A model generated the notes under the pieces. It was not told where the DNA came from and made no database searches. It saw only the letters and a program-made list of their open reading frames with translations. From Nigrospora sphaerica (taxonomy: Eukaryota > Ascomycota > Sordariomycetes > Amphisphaeriales > Apiosporaceae): a DNA stretch of 64,000 nt. The stretch is taken from positions 2,596,501 through 2,660,500 of the forward strand of contig JAGVVL010000018.1 in assembly GCA_018287875.1 (NCBI GenBank). Direction: 5' to 3'. Shown one piece after another: positions 36,601 to 47,681 of the stretch (the stretch's first letter is position 1; the number at the start of each line of letters is the position of its first letter). Made by a program: the position numbers and the translations under genes.

Positions 36601-37990
36601 CCGCCTCTGCCGGCCAACCACAGGGAGGCTATCGAAGCTGCGCGTACCGGCTCCTCTGGTGGCGCCAAGGGTTCCATGGGACCCCCGTCGCTGCCGGCTT
36701 CTGCTATCCGGCCTAGTCCCCGGCCATGGACGCCGCGCAGTGACAACAGACCGATGTCACCATCCTCGCCCCAGCACCCACACCCGCCGCACGCGCACCG
36801 AGAGCGAGGCACGCCGACCCCTCGAGCCCTCCGAGCCACCTCGGCCCAAGGCGGCTATGCGGATGTGCACTCCCCAACCAGACTGCCCGCCCGAAGCAGA
36901 CAATCCTCCGTCTCGTCCTTTGCATCTGAGATCGAGACACGGTTCAACAACATCGGACAGACGCCCATGGATTCGGCTGGCCTCACTGGGGCCGGTACCG
37001 ACCCCCGCATGATCCAGGCCATCACCCAGACCATGATCGGAGAGCACTTGTGGAAGTACACGCGCAAGCCCGGCCGTGGCGAGATGTCGGAGAACCGGCA
37101 CAGACGCTACTTCTGGGTCCACCCGTACACGCGTACGCTGTACTGGAGTGACCGCGACCCTTCGACGGCCGGTCGTCACGAGCTGAGGGCCAAAAGTGTT
37201 CCTATCGAGGCGGTGCGTGTGGTGAGCGACGACAACCCTATGCCACCCGGCTTGCACCGCAAGAGCTTGGTCATCATCTCTCCCGGCCGGACCGTCAAGT
37301 TTACCTGCACCACTGGCCAGCGGCACGAGACGTGGTTCAACGCGCTTTCCTACCTGCTCCTCCGGACGGGCGATGAGGGCCAGGCCGATGCCGAAGAGAT
37401 GGCCGGGCACATCGCCCAGGATGACGTCGAGGACTTCAACGGCTCGCAAAGCCAGCTGGGGCTCAACGGCACGCGCCCGCGGGCGCCGCCGTCCCTGTCG
37501 TCATACAACTCGCGAACGACGAGGAACGAGTCGCCTGGCGTCGATATGAGCATCCCAACACTGACGCCGACCCACGAACGGGGACAGCCGCGGGCGAGCA
37601 CGCTGGGCCGGCTGAGCCGCTACTCGGGCGGCATTCTGCAGAGCCTGCGCAGCCGGAGCCGCTCGGGCATCCCCGACGAAGCCATCTATGAAGCCAGCGA
37701 GGTGAATGACAGTGCTGAGGAGCTGCGCCAGATGATAGAGCAACAAGACCGCGACTCGGACAGGCTCGAAAATGTCCGAGCTTGCTGCGATGGTAGGCTT
37801 TCCCCAGCGCGGACCGTGGGTCGGGACGGATGCTAACGGGCGGGACGCAGGCAAACATGATGTCGGGACGTTGTCGCATAGTTCCAAGCGCAATCGGCAG
37901 AGTCACGCTTCTAGCCACAGCCACACGCACCCAGCGCAGTCACGGACATCGACTCCTACTCCTCTTGGCACGCTAAGGTCGAGGGGTTAG
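30683..37990 (+). CDS. apsA: ApsA/Num1-type cortical anchor, coiled coil plus PH domain
   Basis: Three exons, 30683-31159, 31219-37792 and 37851-37990, give 2,396 residues. The start context is CACCATGG. Intron 1 has GTAAGA and a GCTAAC branch; intron 2 also has GCTAAC and restores the ending ACCDGKHDVGTLSHSS. The order is an N-terminal coiled coil (about 70-400, including the part that in relatives contacts mitochondria), a disordered acidic region, a long repetitive coiled coil (about 780-1740), a Ser/Pro-rich linker, a C-terminal PH domain (about 2095-2212: GEHLWKYTRKPGRGEMSENR, RRYFWVHPYTRTLYW), and a basic His/Ser tail. Num1, Mcp5 and ApsA hold dynein at the cell cortex through the PH domain's binding to PI(4,5)P2, and so position nuclei and mitochondria. 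The central repeat differs from the longer repeats of yeast Num1. Confidence 0.93.
33100..35960 (+). repeat. About 35 tandem 26-residue (78-bp) coding repeats
   Basis: Residues about 787-1740 of the Num1-like protein follow a 26-residue unit of the form S-D/E-A-A-H-A-x-E-L-E-A-L-K-A-x-H-A-x-Q-L-E-x-S-K. Consecutive copies such as those at 33790-34400 and 35040-35420 have no length change. DNA copies have diverged, so the period shows best in protein. Later copies swap the AAHA start for AAAK but keep the period. Confidence 0.85.
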
Positions 37991-39063
37991 GAACCGCTGC
38001 TGTTCACCCCCCTTGTGGCGGGCTGATAAGGCGTTGCTGTAGTCCTGCGATGGTTGAGCATCCAGGCTGCTCTCTTCGCCCCCCCTCTTCGCTCCCGTGT
38101 CAACTTTTCCCGCCCAAGTCAGTCGCTATCTCACCCCGCTTCGCCAAACATGCCTTCGAGCTATAAAGAACCGTCACGGACCCTTACGACGCGCACGACT
38201 TTCTTTGCATCTTGTCAGCATCCTGTCTGGGCCGGTGCACCAGGGCCAGCGGCCGCCTCGGCTCCGCTGCGCCAATTCTATACCCTCTGCATCGAGACTG
38301 GGATGCATTGTTTCTTGTCTTGAAGGGAGGGAAACCGGAGTTGGAGGAGCCCCGAAGCGTTGCTGCTGCATTCCCGCCCATTTCCGTTGGTCGCCATCGG
38401 TGGCGAACCTTTCTCACTTGTCGTTATCCTGGACCCGAGATATGTGTGGAGGAGCATAGGGAGTTGTTCATGTCGCGATCCATTCGGTGTAATATCTTTG
38501 CGCAATCGTGTTGGCCTCTGGGTCTGTGGGTTCTTCGTGTGGAGTTTCTAGGACCAAGCATGGGAGTGGATGAAAGGTTTAGAAGAAGTACCCAGTGCAC
38601 AAGCCTATTGCTGCTACTACTACTACTTACTTGGAGGTCTCTTTTCCCCAACCCACCGACCGTTGTGGTTGACTAAGCGTGTAATATAACAAGGGTTTGG
38701 TGCGGTACCGATAACCAAGCGAGTTGCGATGCATGTGCCTGGCAGTAGAGGTAGTCTCCATGGCTTTTTTCGTGTCCCGCTGGCCGTGTCTTGTCTATCG
38801 GCTTGCTAGCTAACGTGGTCAAAGACTCTTGTCGTGTGTTCAGTCCAGCGCGTGGACACAGCGGCCTTCTACTTGCCTGTGTCTTTGTATCCGGTTCTGG
38901 GCATCCTGATCACAATCCAAATTCTACGTGACTGGCTTACGGGCCGATGACCGTAAGCGCTTGGTGACGGTTAAGACATCCGCCTTCAATTTAGCGAGCA
39001 ACTAACCGAGTCGTATGTACGTGATTGAGAAATCGCCCATGTCGTATGTGGCGTGACGGCCGT
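37991..39063. other. Intergenic region between converging genes
   Basis: This holds the 3' flanks of the Num1-like gene and of the KDEL-protein gene on the other strand. No gene is visible. Confidence 0.5.
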
Positions 39064-40079
39064 CTATAGCTCATCCTTGTCATTGCTGGCAGGCTGAGCC
39101 GCCGCGTCCGCGTTCTTCTTTTCCCAGCTCTCCACCTTGATCGTAAAAGTCATGTTCCGCTCATCGCCGGCGCGCTTGGGCTTGGTGTGGGCCGTGACCC
39201 AGCCCACGACGGACGCGTCAGTAGGCTCAGGTGTGTATTTGGTCGTGTCCAGGAGTGTTTCTGCGAACCCCAGTCAGTGGCTATAGCCCCTACCCCGAGG
39301 TCCTCGGGGGGACGGCACAGTAGCGGGCGCGCCCGCGTGTCGTCCCTTAAGCGTCACGTACCTGGGCAGTCGCTTTCCTCGGCGACCCACAGCGGCAGGA
39401 TGCCGTACTACATACATCCTCGAGAGTCAGTAATTTCCCGAACTAGGTGTCCGTGGAGCAGTTTTCAGAGCACTCTTAGGCTAGAACGCCCGAGAAGAAG
39501 CGTCGCGGGAGTACAGCGGGAGGCGCGGGGGCCAAATGAGGCAACAAAAGAACACCGGGTGTTGCTTACGACGGCGCCCGGGGCGAAGATGACGACCTCC
39601 TTGTCGGGGTTGTCGTGCTTGGGCCAGACGGCGAAAAGGCCGTTGCCGGGCCGGTCCTTGGCGGCCTCCTGGTCGCGGATCCAGGCGCGCACGGCGGCGG
39701 GCACGCCGTCGGCGTCCATGAGCACGACGTTGCGGTCGTAGCCGTGCGGGTCGAGGCCGTCCCAGCCGCCCGGGTACGGGCGGCCCGCGAAGAAGGCCCG
39801 GAGCCGCTCCGCGTAGGGGCCGAGGCCCAGCGGCGCGTCAAGCTCGAGGTCGTCGAGCAGGTACTCGTAGGCCGCGAAGGTTCGGCCCGCGGCGCACGCC
39901 GTGGCGTACGCGGCCGCGGCCGGCGTGAAGGGGTCCTTCCACGGGAAGTTCTCGTTGGGCTTCACGGGCCCCGCCGGCCGCTGGCTCTTGGGCGGCTTGC
40001 CGAAGCCCATGTTGACCGACTGCTGGGCCGCGGCCACGGATGCCAGCAGCGCGACGAAAAGAGCGGCGGGACGCGGCAT
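39064..40079 (-). CDS. Unrecognised secretory protein with C-terminal KDEL
   Basis: Minus-strand exons 40079-39570, 39407-39362 and 39260-39064 give 250 residues. I do not recognise the family. It starts with a signal peptide (AALFVALLASVAAAQQ) and ends NDKDEL, the classic signal for return to the endoplasmic reticulum. Both ends together predict a soluble ER-lumen protein. The body has few cysteines (two after the signal peptide, in ATACAAG and SDCPE), one likely N-glycosylation site (NMT in RNMTF), and an Asp/Gly/Tyr-rich middle (GWDGLDPHGYDRNVVLMDAD). Exon 2 is only 46 nt; it is supported by phase and by continuity of the hydrophobic VVYGILPLWVAEES. The mature protein shows no thioredoxin, J-domain or lectin motif. 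A role as a folding or quality-control factor is only a guess from location. Confidence 0.75.
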
Positions 40080-41783
40080 GCTGGTGGTAATTGGGGCGAC
40101 GGGCGACGGCACGGGGCGGCTATGGAGATCACGGGGCTACGGGTACGGTGCAGGCGAATCGATGCCTCTTTGCCCGCCAACAAGCGGCCTCGCCAACGGC
40201 GACATTTTGTACAGCGCGATTTGGGGTTCGGTCGACCTGTCCTCATCGGAGGACGGTTCCGTGATTTCCTCATTCGAAAGGCGGGATGCCATCGCAGGCT
40301 CGGCAGGCACGGGGGACGAAGGCGGGAGGTGGGGAAAGTTGGGGAAATCCCCTACGGAAGGGACGAAGTACTTGCTTACTTCCCGCCTACCCGTCTCTCG
40401 CGCAGGGAAGCCGGGGACCGGGATGGGGCGTCGCTCCCAACCAACGCGGAAGCCGCAACGCCGTGGCGCAGATCCCTGGCGATGTATGTACTCCATTGCA
40501 TACCTGGGCTTCTTAGGTACTTGCTTGAGGTAACATGCACAGGGCTCTTAGCCGGGATCACCGGGCCGATCGATCTCTTCCTCTCGGGGTACCGTCGGCG
40601 CGCACTAGCTCACAGGCGCCCCCATCGCCTCCCTCCTCGTCCTCGTCCTCGCCCTTCGTCACCATCACCGTAAGCCACCGGACGCCGCGCCATGTTCCCA
40701 TGCGACTCCCTGCCAGCCCATCCGGCGGCTTGGCCAAGGGTGCGGCGACTTGACCGGACGCGCCCCGCCAAAGAGCCGAAGACCGAGAAGGCAGGACGAA
40801 AAGCGGCGGGCCGGCTGCCTGACGTTTCCCATGTTTTTATTATAAATTGGCACTTCTGATCGGGACGCGCCTTTCCGACGGCGGCGTCAACCATGCCAGT
40901 CTGGGCCCGTCACTCGGCCTTTGCTAAGGGTTAATGCTTCGCCGACAGGCCGGGGAAACACCAAAGAGGCGTCCCCTCAACTAGCCACCGAGCGAGGGAA
41001 AACCATGTCGGCCACCCCACGAAAACATGCGAGCGACGGCCCGAAACCTGCCACGCGAGTCAACGGCGCGCTTTTCAACGGCGCGCTTGTCCGCCGGCTG
41101 CACGAGCCCAACCGCCTGATGACGAAGGCTGCCCAGGCAGCCAGGACGCTTCTGAAGGTCCTGGCTGCTCTTGCTGCTCGCTCATTGCGTAACCAGATGC
41201 TGCCGGCGGCAAAAAGCGGCCGCGGCAGCCCTCCTCGATTCAGCGAGCTGGGCACGCCGGCCGAGGATCAGGCACACGGCTGTCTGCGCCATTCGCGCCA
41301 AACCTTGCCCCCGGATCTACGGCTCGCTTCCGGGTACTGCTGGCCTTCTGGGACGAAAGAGATCTTTGCACCTCGATCACCTCAAACTGTGCCTTCGCAA
41401 GCGATCGTCCCCTGGCGCCCGTCCAGCCGGGCGCCAGCTGAGGCAGCAAAGTTCGTCTAGACCGTTGGCAGGGCCCGTTGGTTCCCGATCCGCGCGAACT
41501 CTGTTTGCCGAATCGCTTGTGGCACCGTAAGCTTCATGTCGCTAGTAGTAGGTCTATCCGCGTGGGTCTACGTCGTATGTGTGCCTGGAGCGATGAGAGG
41601 GGGAGCCGGCGCTGTATGAAAATATGGATGCCTACAACGCAATAGTCATAGGCTTTCAAAATCGGTGCGTCCCGCTTACAGACACGCTGTAGTGACGAGT
41701 CCGACAGATACAAACCCTCCCGTTCTTGTCTGACCCGTCCTGCTGATGCGTCGCCGGAAGACGTCCTTCACGGACACTCCATC
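40080..41783. other. Intergenic region between diverging genes
   Basis: This contains the promoters of the KDEL-protein gene (minus) and the PTH11-like gene (plus). The open frame at 40921-41460 (179 residues) has no recognisable features and is left out. Confidence 0.45.
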
Positions 41784-43259
41784 ATGGAGGACGACAGAGG
41801 GCCCCGGCTGCTCACCGTCTGTTGTGTATTGGTTGCCCTTGCCGGCCTCTTCTTGGGCCTCCGCATCTACTGCAAAATGATAAGGCAGAAGGGCCTCTGG
41901 TGGGACGACTGGATCATGGTCGCCGCTTGGGTAAGCCGTCTCGTTAACCAGACACCTGAATGGGAGGGCCACTGACATTGGTCTGTTCTCTCCAAACCAA
42001 GATCGCCCTGCTGGGTGCCGGTAGCTTCAATGCCCGTCTCGTGTCGCTAGGGTTTGGACGACATATGAATACTATCAGCAAGGACAATCGTGATACCATA
42101 GGGTTTCAGACTGTATTCGTCGCCTTGTTCACCATTTTAGCCACCTCGGTCAGTGCAACATCACCCGGTACTCGGTGCAGCGGCTCTGCACCGAAGCGTT
42201 TCCTCCCCTAGCTGACATCCCGGGCCCTTGCCGCCGGCACAGTTGAGCAAGACATCCTTCTGCTTCACTCTCCTTCGCCTCTTGGTCGACAGCCGGATGC
42301 GCTGGCTTCTTTGGTTCGTCATCATCACTTGCATTGTGGGAATGAACATGGTGTGGGTTATCGGCTTCGTCAGATGCAGTCCGATGGCCAAGGCGTGGGA
42401 TCCCAGTATTGAAGGACACTGCTGTAAGCGCTGTGACGGACGGCCTTTCGCCTCGTCAGTCCTGCTAACCAAACTCCCTCGCAGGGCCCCGCGGGCCCAT
42501 CATACAATATGGGCTTTTTACAGGCTGTAAGTAACGTTTCGGTATGCACACTGTTTGTGCGGCGAGGCGCGTGCAGCCGCTGATACGGGCTAGACTACTC
42601 GGCCGCCCTCGATGTTCTGCTGGCGCTCCTTCCTTGGAGGATTCTGATGGGCATGGCCATGCTGCGACCGGAGCGGCTTGGCGTCGCCGTTTGCATGAGT
42701 CTGGGGGTAGTGTACGAGACGACCCTACCGCCCAAGAGGCAGCACACGCGCCAAGCCGGCCAGGAACTGACCCGAGAACAGTGCTGGCGCCGCGGGCTTA
42801 ATCAAAACCTACGAGGTTAAGAGCATGACAAGCCCCGACATCACGTACGAGCGCGTCGATCTCACCATCTGGGGCGTGGTCGAGGGCGCCGTGGCCATCA
42901 TGGCCGCCTCGCTCCCCGTGCTCCGCATGCTGTACCGCCAGTTCTTCACGGGCTCGAGGCGGTACTGGAACGCCATACGCCGCCCGAGCGGGTCGCTGGC
43001 GAACGGCCGTCGCCCTTCGTCCATGACGCCGCGCAGGAGCAATAGGTCGGGCGCCACCGCCGCGCCCCTCGCCGGCCGCCTTCGGCGCGGAAGGTCCCAG
43101 GAGGCTCTGTTCGACGACCCCGAGTTGGGCCTGAGCCGGCCCGCGTCGCCGCCGAGCGTGCACATCAGAATTACCCACTCGGCGCCCGACTGGACGCCCC
43201 TATCCAGCACCGCCAGCCGCAAGGCCAATATTGAAATGCAGATGCTTAGAACTAGGTAA
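41784..43259 (+). CDS. PTH11-like seven-helix membrane protein, no CFEM
   Basis: Proposed exons 41784-41930, 42002-42148, 42243-42423, 42485-42526, 42594-42706 and 42777-43259 give 370 residues. It has the fungal rhodopsin-like pattern of PTH11 relatives: LLTVCCVLVALAGLFLGLRI then the WWDDWIMVAAW motif, SKTSFCFTLLRLL, a Cys-Trp loop after MAKAWDPSIEGHC, DVLLALLPWRIL, and WGVVEGAVAIMAASLPVLR near helix 7, followed by a basic Ser/Pro tail. It lacks an N-terminal CFEM domain. A receptor or sensor role at the plasma membrane is inferred from the family. The last intron is uncertain: the acceptor used here (CCCGAG at 42776) keeps the frame, but the better-looking acceptor (AACAG at 42781) would break it unless one G is removed from the five-G run at 42703-42707. 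A recent frameshift or an assembly error is possible. Confidence 0.7.
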
Positions 43260-43841
43260 AACAAAGTCGTCTTCCAATGTAGTCGGGTCCCCGCCCTTCC
43301 TAGTCGCCCCCTGAAGGTGCTGGTCTTTGTGCTAATTCCGCCTCGATCCCCCCACCGTGGAGGTCGCGACTAGCGGCGGCTTGCTGGTGTAGCGCTCGCG
43401 CCGGCGCGCCTTTTCTACCTCGATGCCTCGAACTGGGCGCGAGTTTGGGCTCTAGAAAAGCAGTAGCTTCTGCCGTGGTAAGTAACGATGACGCTAATTT
43501 CCATCGCAGAAGTGTAGTGAAAGAGGCGTCTCCACGACTATCATGTAAGTCTCCTGTAGTGCTCTTCTTTCTCAACCATCTATAAACCGGGGTATATCAT
43601 ATATTCAAATGGTATATTCTCTCCTAACCCACATGGCCCACTCACGGCCCCCCGTTCTGTCGCCCAGCAACCGCGCCGGAGGGGGGTACAGCTGCTTCCA
43701 GGAGCATGAGGAACGCCAGCGTGCGCCGAACCAGTCGTCGTCATAGAATCGGCCAAGGAAAGGCCGCCGAGAATGCCTCGCCCAATAGTTTCGAGCTGGA
43801 AGTAGGGAAAGTACGGTGAAATCGACACGGACCGTCTTTAA
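43260..43841. other. Intergenic region between converging genes
   Basis: This holds the 3' flanks of the PTH11-like and proline-rich protein genes. No gene is visible. Confidence 0.5.
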
Positions 43842-44423
43842 TTACGCCAAGACGGCAACGGCAACGACGGCGGCGGCGAGGCCATTGCCCACCCAGCGTA
43901 CAGTGTGCAACGCAGCGCCGGCCGTCACTACTGGGGGCGATGGAGTCGTCGTGTTGGCGCTGGGCGGAGGAGGCGAGACGGTGTAGCTGGGGGGCGGCGG
44001 GGAGGACGAAGGCGTGGTGGGCGGAGACGGAGGGCTCGGGGGCGTGGTACCATTGGTGGGCGGGAACGGAGGCATGGCACCGGCCGGAGGCGATGGGGGA
44101 GAGCCGCCCACGGGAGGGCACTGGCACTCACCACTGCCCGGCGACGGAGGCATGGGAGGGGTAGGGGTCAGACCTCCCGGCGGGGGCGTGGCGCAGCTGT
44201 CCAGGGTCACGTAGACGGTCGTCACGGCGACCGGACCGCAGCTGCTTGAGGGCGTGGGGCCGGAGCCGGGCGAGTGGGTTGAGCTCGGACTGTGTGGGCC
44301 CTGTCCCCCGGGCGGAAACGGAAAGAGACCCCCGCCCGGGGAACCGCCAGGCATAGGCTCCGTTCCGTAGTGGGCGAGAACGGCGGGCACGAAGGCACCA
44401 ACAGCGAAGAGAATGGATTTCAT
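43842..44423 (-). CDS. Proline-rich GPI-anchored cell-wall protein
   Basis: A single-exon gene of 193 residues. It has a signal peptide (SILFAVGAFVPAVLA), then a Pro/Gly/Ser/Thr-rich region with runs such as PPSPPSPPTTPSSSPPPP, and ends in a hydrophobic tail (WVGNGLAAAVVAVAVLA) with no charged residue after it. This is the layout of a GPI-anchored surface protein. A short segment with paired cysteines (CGPVAVTTVYVTLDSC, then ECQC) is the only part likely to fold. Ser/Thr density predicts heavy O-glycosylation, and NGT and NTT are possible N-glycosylation sites. No enzyme domain is present; a wall-structural or surface role is inferred. The start at 44423 is the first ATG before the signal peptide. 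Confidence 0.75.
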   Translation of the reverse strand: MKSILFAVGAFVPAVLAHYGTEPMPGGSPGGGLFPFPPGGQGPHSPSSTHSPGSGPTPSSSCGPVAVTTVYVTLDSCATPPPGGLTPTPPMPPSPGSGECQCPPVGGSPPSPPAGAMPPFPPTNGTTPPSPPSPPTTPSSSPPPPSYTVSPPPPSANTTTPSPPVVTAGAALHTVRWVGNGLAAAVVAVAVLA

Positions 44424-46585
44424 CTTGGGAAAAAAGACCGGAGGTGTCAAGTTGTAGAGGGTTGTGACAGTCGACTCGTATGATGAGGTAATGCGACGCC
44501 GGAAAACGAACGACGGGAAGCTTCACGATAAATTAGGCCGTGCAGTCCAAAAGTGCAGTGGCTTGAGAGACAAGAGTTGAAAAAGTTGGCATGGAAGCGA
44601 CGGAGAGGGAGCCCTGGATATAGCCGTCGGGCCACAGGCAGTGGCATGAGCTTGCACCCTTCAGCCCGGGGGCGTGTAATGGTTAGGAGGGCGGGGTGGA
44701 GGCCTGGCTTTCGGCGCATGGGCCAAGGGCGATTCCATGATACCACATCGATGAGCGCCTAGGGTGGGGGACCCAGGGCTACGATGGCGAACCAGCAGCA
44801 GCGTGAGACGGGGGCCCATGTGGTGATGATCAGCGTTGAGGCGCTGTGAGTCGGTCAAAGGAGGCGCCGGAAAGAAAAGAACGGACGACGGCGTCCACTC
44901 CACCCCACCGCTGAGTTTGAACACAACGTGACGTTACGGGCGCCAGCACATCCCGCCGAGCATATCCCGGGATACCCGAGGCCCTTCCAATAAACCCGAG
45001 GGTTGTAGTATAGGAGGCGGGGCAGGGTAGAGCCGAACAGAGAACAGGGGAGAAAACGAGGAGCAAGAAATGAATGGATGCGGCTGGTGTGGAAGGTGAG
45101 ACGTTCGAGGCCCCTCCTCTTTCCATTTTGCCAACATGGAAGTTGTGCGGCTCGCGTGTTTGCCTATTGGGAATCTCCCTGTTGCTCCTGCCGTCCCCGG
45201 CAAAAGAGGCATGGGTTCGGAGTCGCAAGTAAAAAGCCTCGCGGGCCAATGAAGATTTCCCCCGGCCCTTGTTACCGACGGAGGGACCCGAGGGGTGATC
45301 ATATCCCACTGCGACGATTGCATTGATGACGACGCCTCGTTGCCCGCGTTTCATGGGCATCCATCCCCCTTCCCAGGCCTCCATGTCCGGGGGCTGAAGT
45401 TGCGTGCCGGGATCCTTCCTGCTGCTGCTGCTGCGGCTGCTGCTGGGCAACGGTAGATGGCGAGGGAAGGGAGAGGGGCGGCGATCGCCGTGCCGCAGCC
45501 CCAATCCGTGATCTGCTGCTGGGGGGGGGGGTCAGTGGTGGAGAGTGGATTATCGTCTGGAGTTGCAGTAGTGGAGGCTGGATGATTGGTCGCGTGTGGA
45601 CGAGAGGGTTTTTGGCAGGGGTTGGCAGCCGCTGGGCGATTGACGATCTGTCTTGGATACGCTTATTCTAACACCCACTGGGTGCATTCAAGACCGCAAC
45701 TGCCTGCTGCTTCCTGCAAACTACTCCACGCTCTTTCTTCTACAGCGCTAACTACCCGCCTTGCCTAAACCTAACATGGATCTCTCTCTCTCCAGGTTCC
45801 TCTCTCTAGGTTCCTCTCTCCCTCTCCCTCTCCCTCTTGTTCTTCGTCCGAGACGGAACAAAGGAAGCCATGCGTCATCTATTGCGGCACGGACCCCACC
45901 GCCGACGGGTACCGAAAAAAGAGAAACATCCTCTCCACTCAGGCGACTCACTGACTTGATAGCGAGCTGTGGTTCGACCCTGCACGCGCCCAGCCCATTC
46001 ATCGTCAGGTATAATACAACCATTTTCTTATTTTGTTTCCACGGGCGGCGTACGAAAGCCGACGTCCAATCAAAGACGCTGCTGGTATCCGTAACGGTGC
46101 CAACCATTGCAATCTCTCTGAAGCAGTATAGCTAGGGACTGGCCTTAACTGGACTGCTCCGTGTTTCCTTTTTGGGGCATGCGAGCCAATACAATGCCGA
46201 CTACCGTACCGGTCCTGCATTGACCTCACCACTGCGAACCGCCGGCCAACATGCCATTGCCGGGACGGGCTATATTCATGCACCCCGCACTGATCGTTGT
46301 CGAGGGGGAAACACGCACACGCTCTATTGCGATGTCCAGTACTAGTACTGGTCATACGCCTCTCTCGGGCAAAACAGTTGAAAGGCGGCGGAGCCCATGC
46401 GGCGTAATACAAGAAGATTGGTGCGTATGCTATCGAGTCGACACTTAGAAGACACCGCCACTCTCGTTCGGGCCGCCTATGGAGGCTCATTGAAGCCGTT
46501 GTGCCCACACAGACCTCCCCCCCCTTCCCCTCTCTCAACTCGGCCTCTCTCTGTGTCCCTCAATGCCCACCGGCCTTGTACCGCC
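44424..46585. other. Intergenic region with simple repeats
   Basis: This contains the promoter of the proline-rich protein gene; a weak TATA-like GGCTATATCC lies near 44616-44625 on the minus strand. A G run sits near 45520-45530. The 224-residue minus-strand open frame at 44830-45504 has no family features and I do not annotate it. Confidence 0.45.
45781..45838 (+). repeat. CT-rich microsatellite, imperfect
   Basis: A run of CT dinucleotides broken by two CCAGGTTC/CTAGGTTC interruptions and then CTCCCT units. It lies about 0.75 kb beyond the 3' end of the BTB gene. Confidence 0.8.
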
Positions 46586-47681
46586 CTAATAGCCGATCAC
46601 GACCTTGTCGCGGGCGCTGCCACCGTTGGCGGTGGCGGTACTGGTGGTGGGGCTGGCAGTCGTGCCCTTCTTGAAGTGCATCATGAGGTCGAAGGCGAGC
46701 TCGAGCCCCTTGATGGCTTCGCGCGCCTCGGCCCGGTCAAGCAGCTCGGGATGCTCCTGGATGGACCGGAGCACCACATCGCGAATCGTGCGGTCCTCGG
46801 TGACCGTCGACGTGTAGGCCTCCTGCGCCGCCCCCAGGAAGTCGTCGCTGTGCCAATGCGTGCCCGCCTCGCGCTCAAACTTCTCCGCCGCCAAAGACTG
46901 CAGGCCCGCCACGCCATACTTGGAGCCAAGCGCGTAGACGCGCGCATGCATCACGAGGTTGGACGACGACGACGACGCCGCCGTGGGCCCGCCTACCGCT
47001 GTCGTTGCCACTGACGCCCCCGTCTCCGAGGCCGAGTCGGCCCAGTTGGTCACGGCGCTGGTACTGGTGCTGGTACTGTTGCGCTTCTTCTGGTTCTTCT
47101 TCCGGTTCTTCTTCGCGTCGCCCCCCGTCTCGGGCACGTGCTCGAACTGCTCCTTTTCCATATTGTACTCCAGCAAGAGGGGACTCGTGGTATGGCCGTT
47201 GGTCGACAGCCTAGCGTCGTCATGGTGGGCCCCATTGGTCGCTGTGCCGTTGTTCGTGGGACTTTCGGACCCCTTCGACACCACCAGGGGGTAGTCCAGC
47301 GTATAAAGGTAGTGGAGCATGAGCTCAATGGCCTTCGGGTCATCGTCGGGCAGGTTAAGAGTTTTTTCTTTCTAAGTATGCGCTTTGTCAGCCTCCCAGC
47401 GGTCGGGCTCGGAAGACGCAAGAAAATCGGACTGACGGCAGAGAGCTCGGAGCACAGCTTCGCCAGCAATTTGGACCGTGGGCACACAACCGCCTTGTGT
47501 ACCTGGTGTTGGTCGTCACCACATATGATTTTCAGGTCGCTGTACACGCCCGACGCGAAGAGCCTGTTTTCGTGTCAGGGCCATGCTCATGCTCTCTTTT
47601 CATCATACGTCACTCGGGGAAAACGGCAGCGACCTACTCCTTGAGCGAGCCCAAGAGCTCGTTGACGCGCTCCGAAGCCAT
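46586..47681 (-). CDS. BTB/POZ-domain protein
   Basis: Minus-strand exons 47681-47638, 47563-47437 and 47371-46586 give 318 residues. The joins rebuild an N-terminal BTB domain: VYSDLKIICGDDQHQVHKAV, CPRSKLLAKLC, then LNLPDDDPKAIELMLHYLYTLDYP. A low-complexity insert follows (KKNRKKNQKKRNSTSTSTS), then a helical region like the BACK-type segment of other fungal BTB proteins (HARVYALGSKYGVAGLQSLA, DRTIRDVVLRSIQEHPELL). Proteins of this layout often act as substrate adaptors for cullin-3 ubiquitin ligases or simply dimerise; no substrate-binding domain such as Kelch is present. The lineage-typical pattern is one of many fungal BTB paralogs with unknown partners. Both introns are short with good acceptors. 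Confidence 0.85.

Noticed and set aside
40921..41460. 179-codon plus-strand open frame between diverging genes
   Set aside because: No motifs, no family resemblance, and competing open frames on the other strand of the same GC-rich stretch.
44830..45504. 224-codon minus-strand open frame
   Set aside because: Lies in the upstream region of the proline-rich gene, contains homopolymer-derived segments and shows no family feature.
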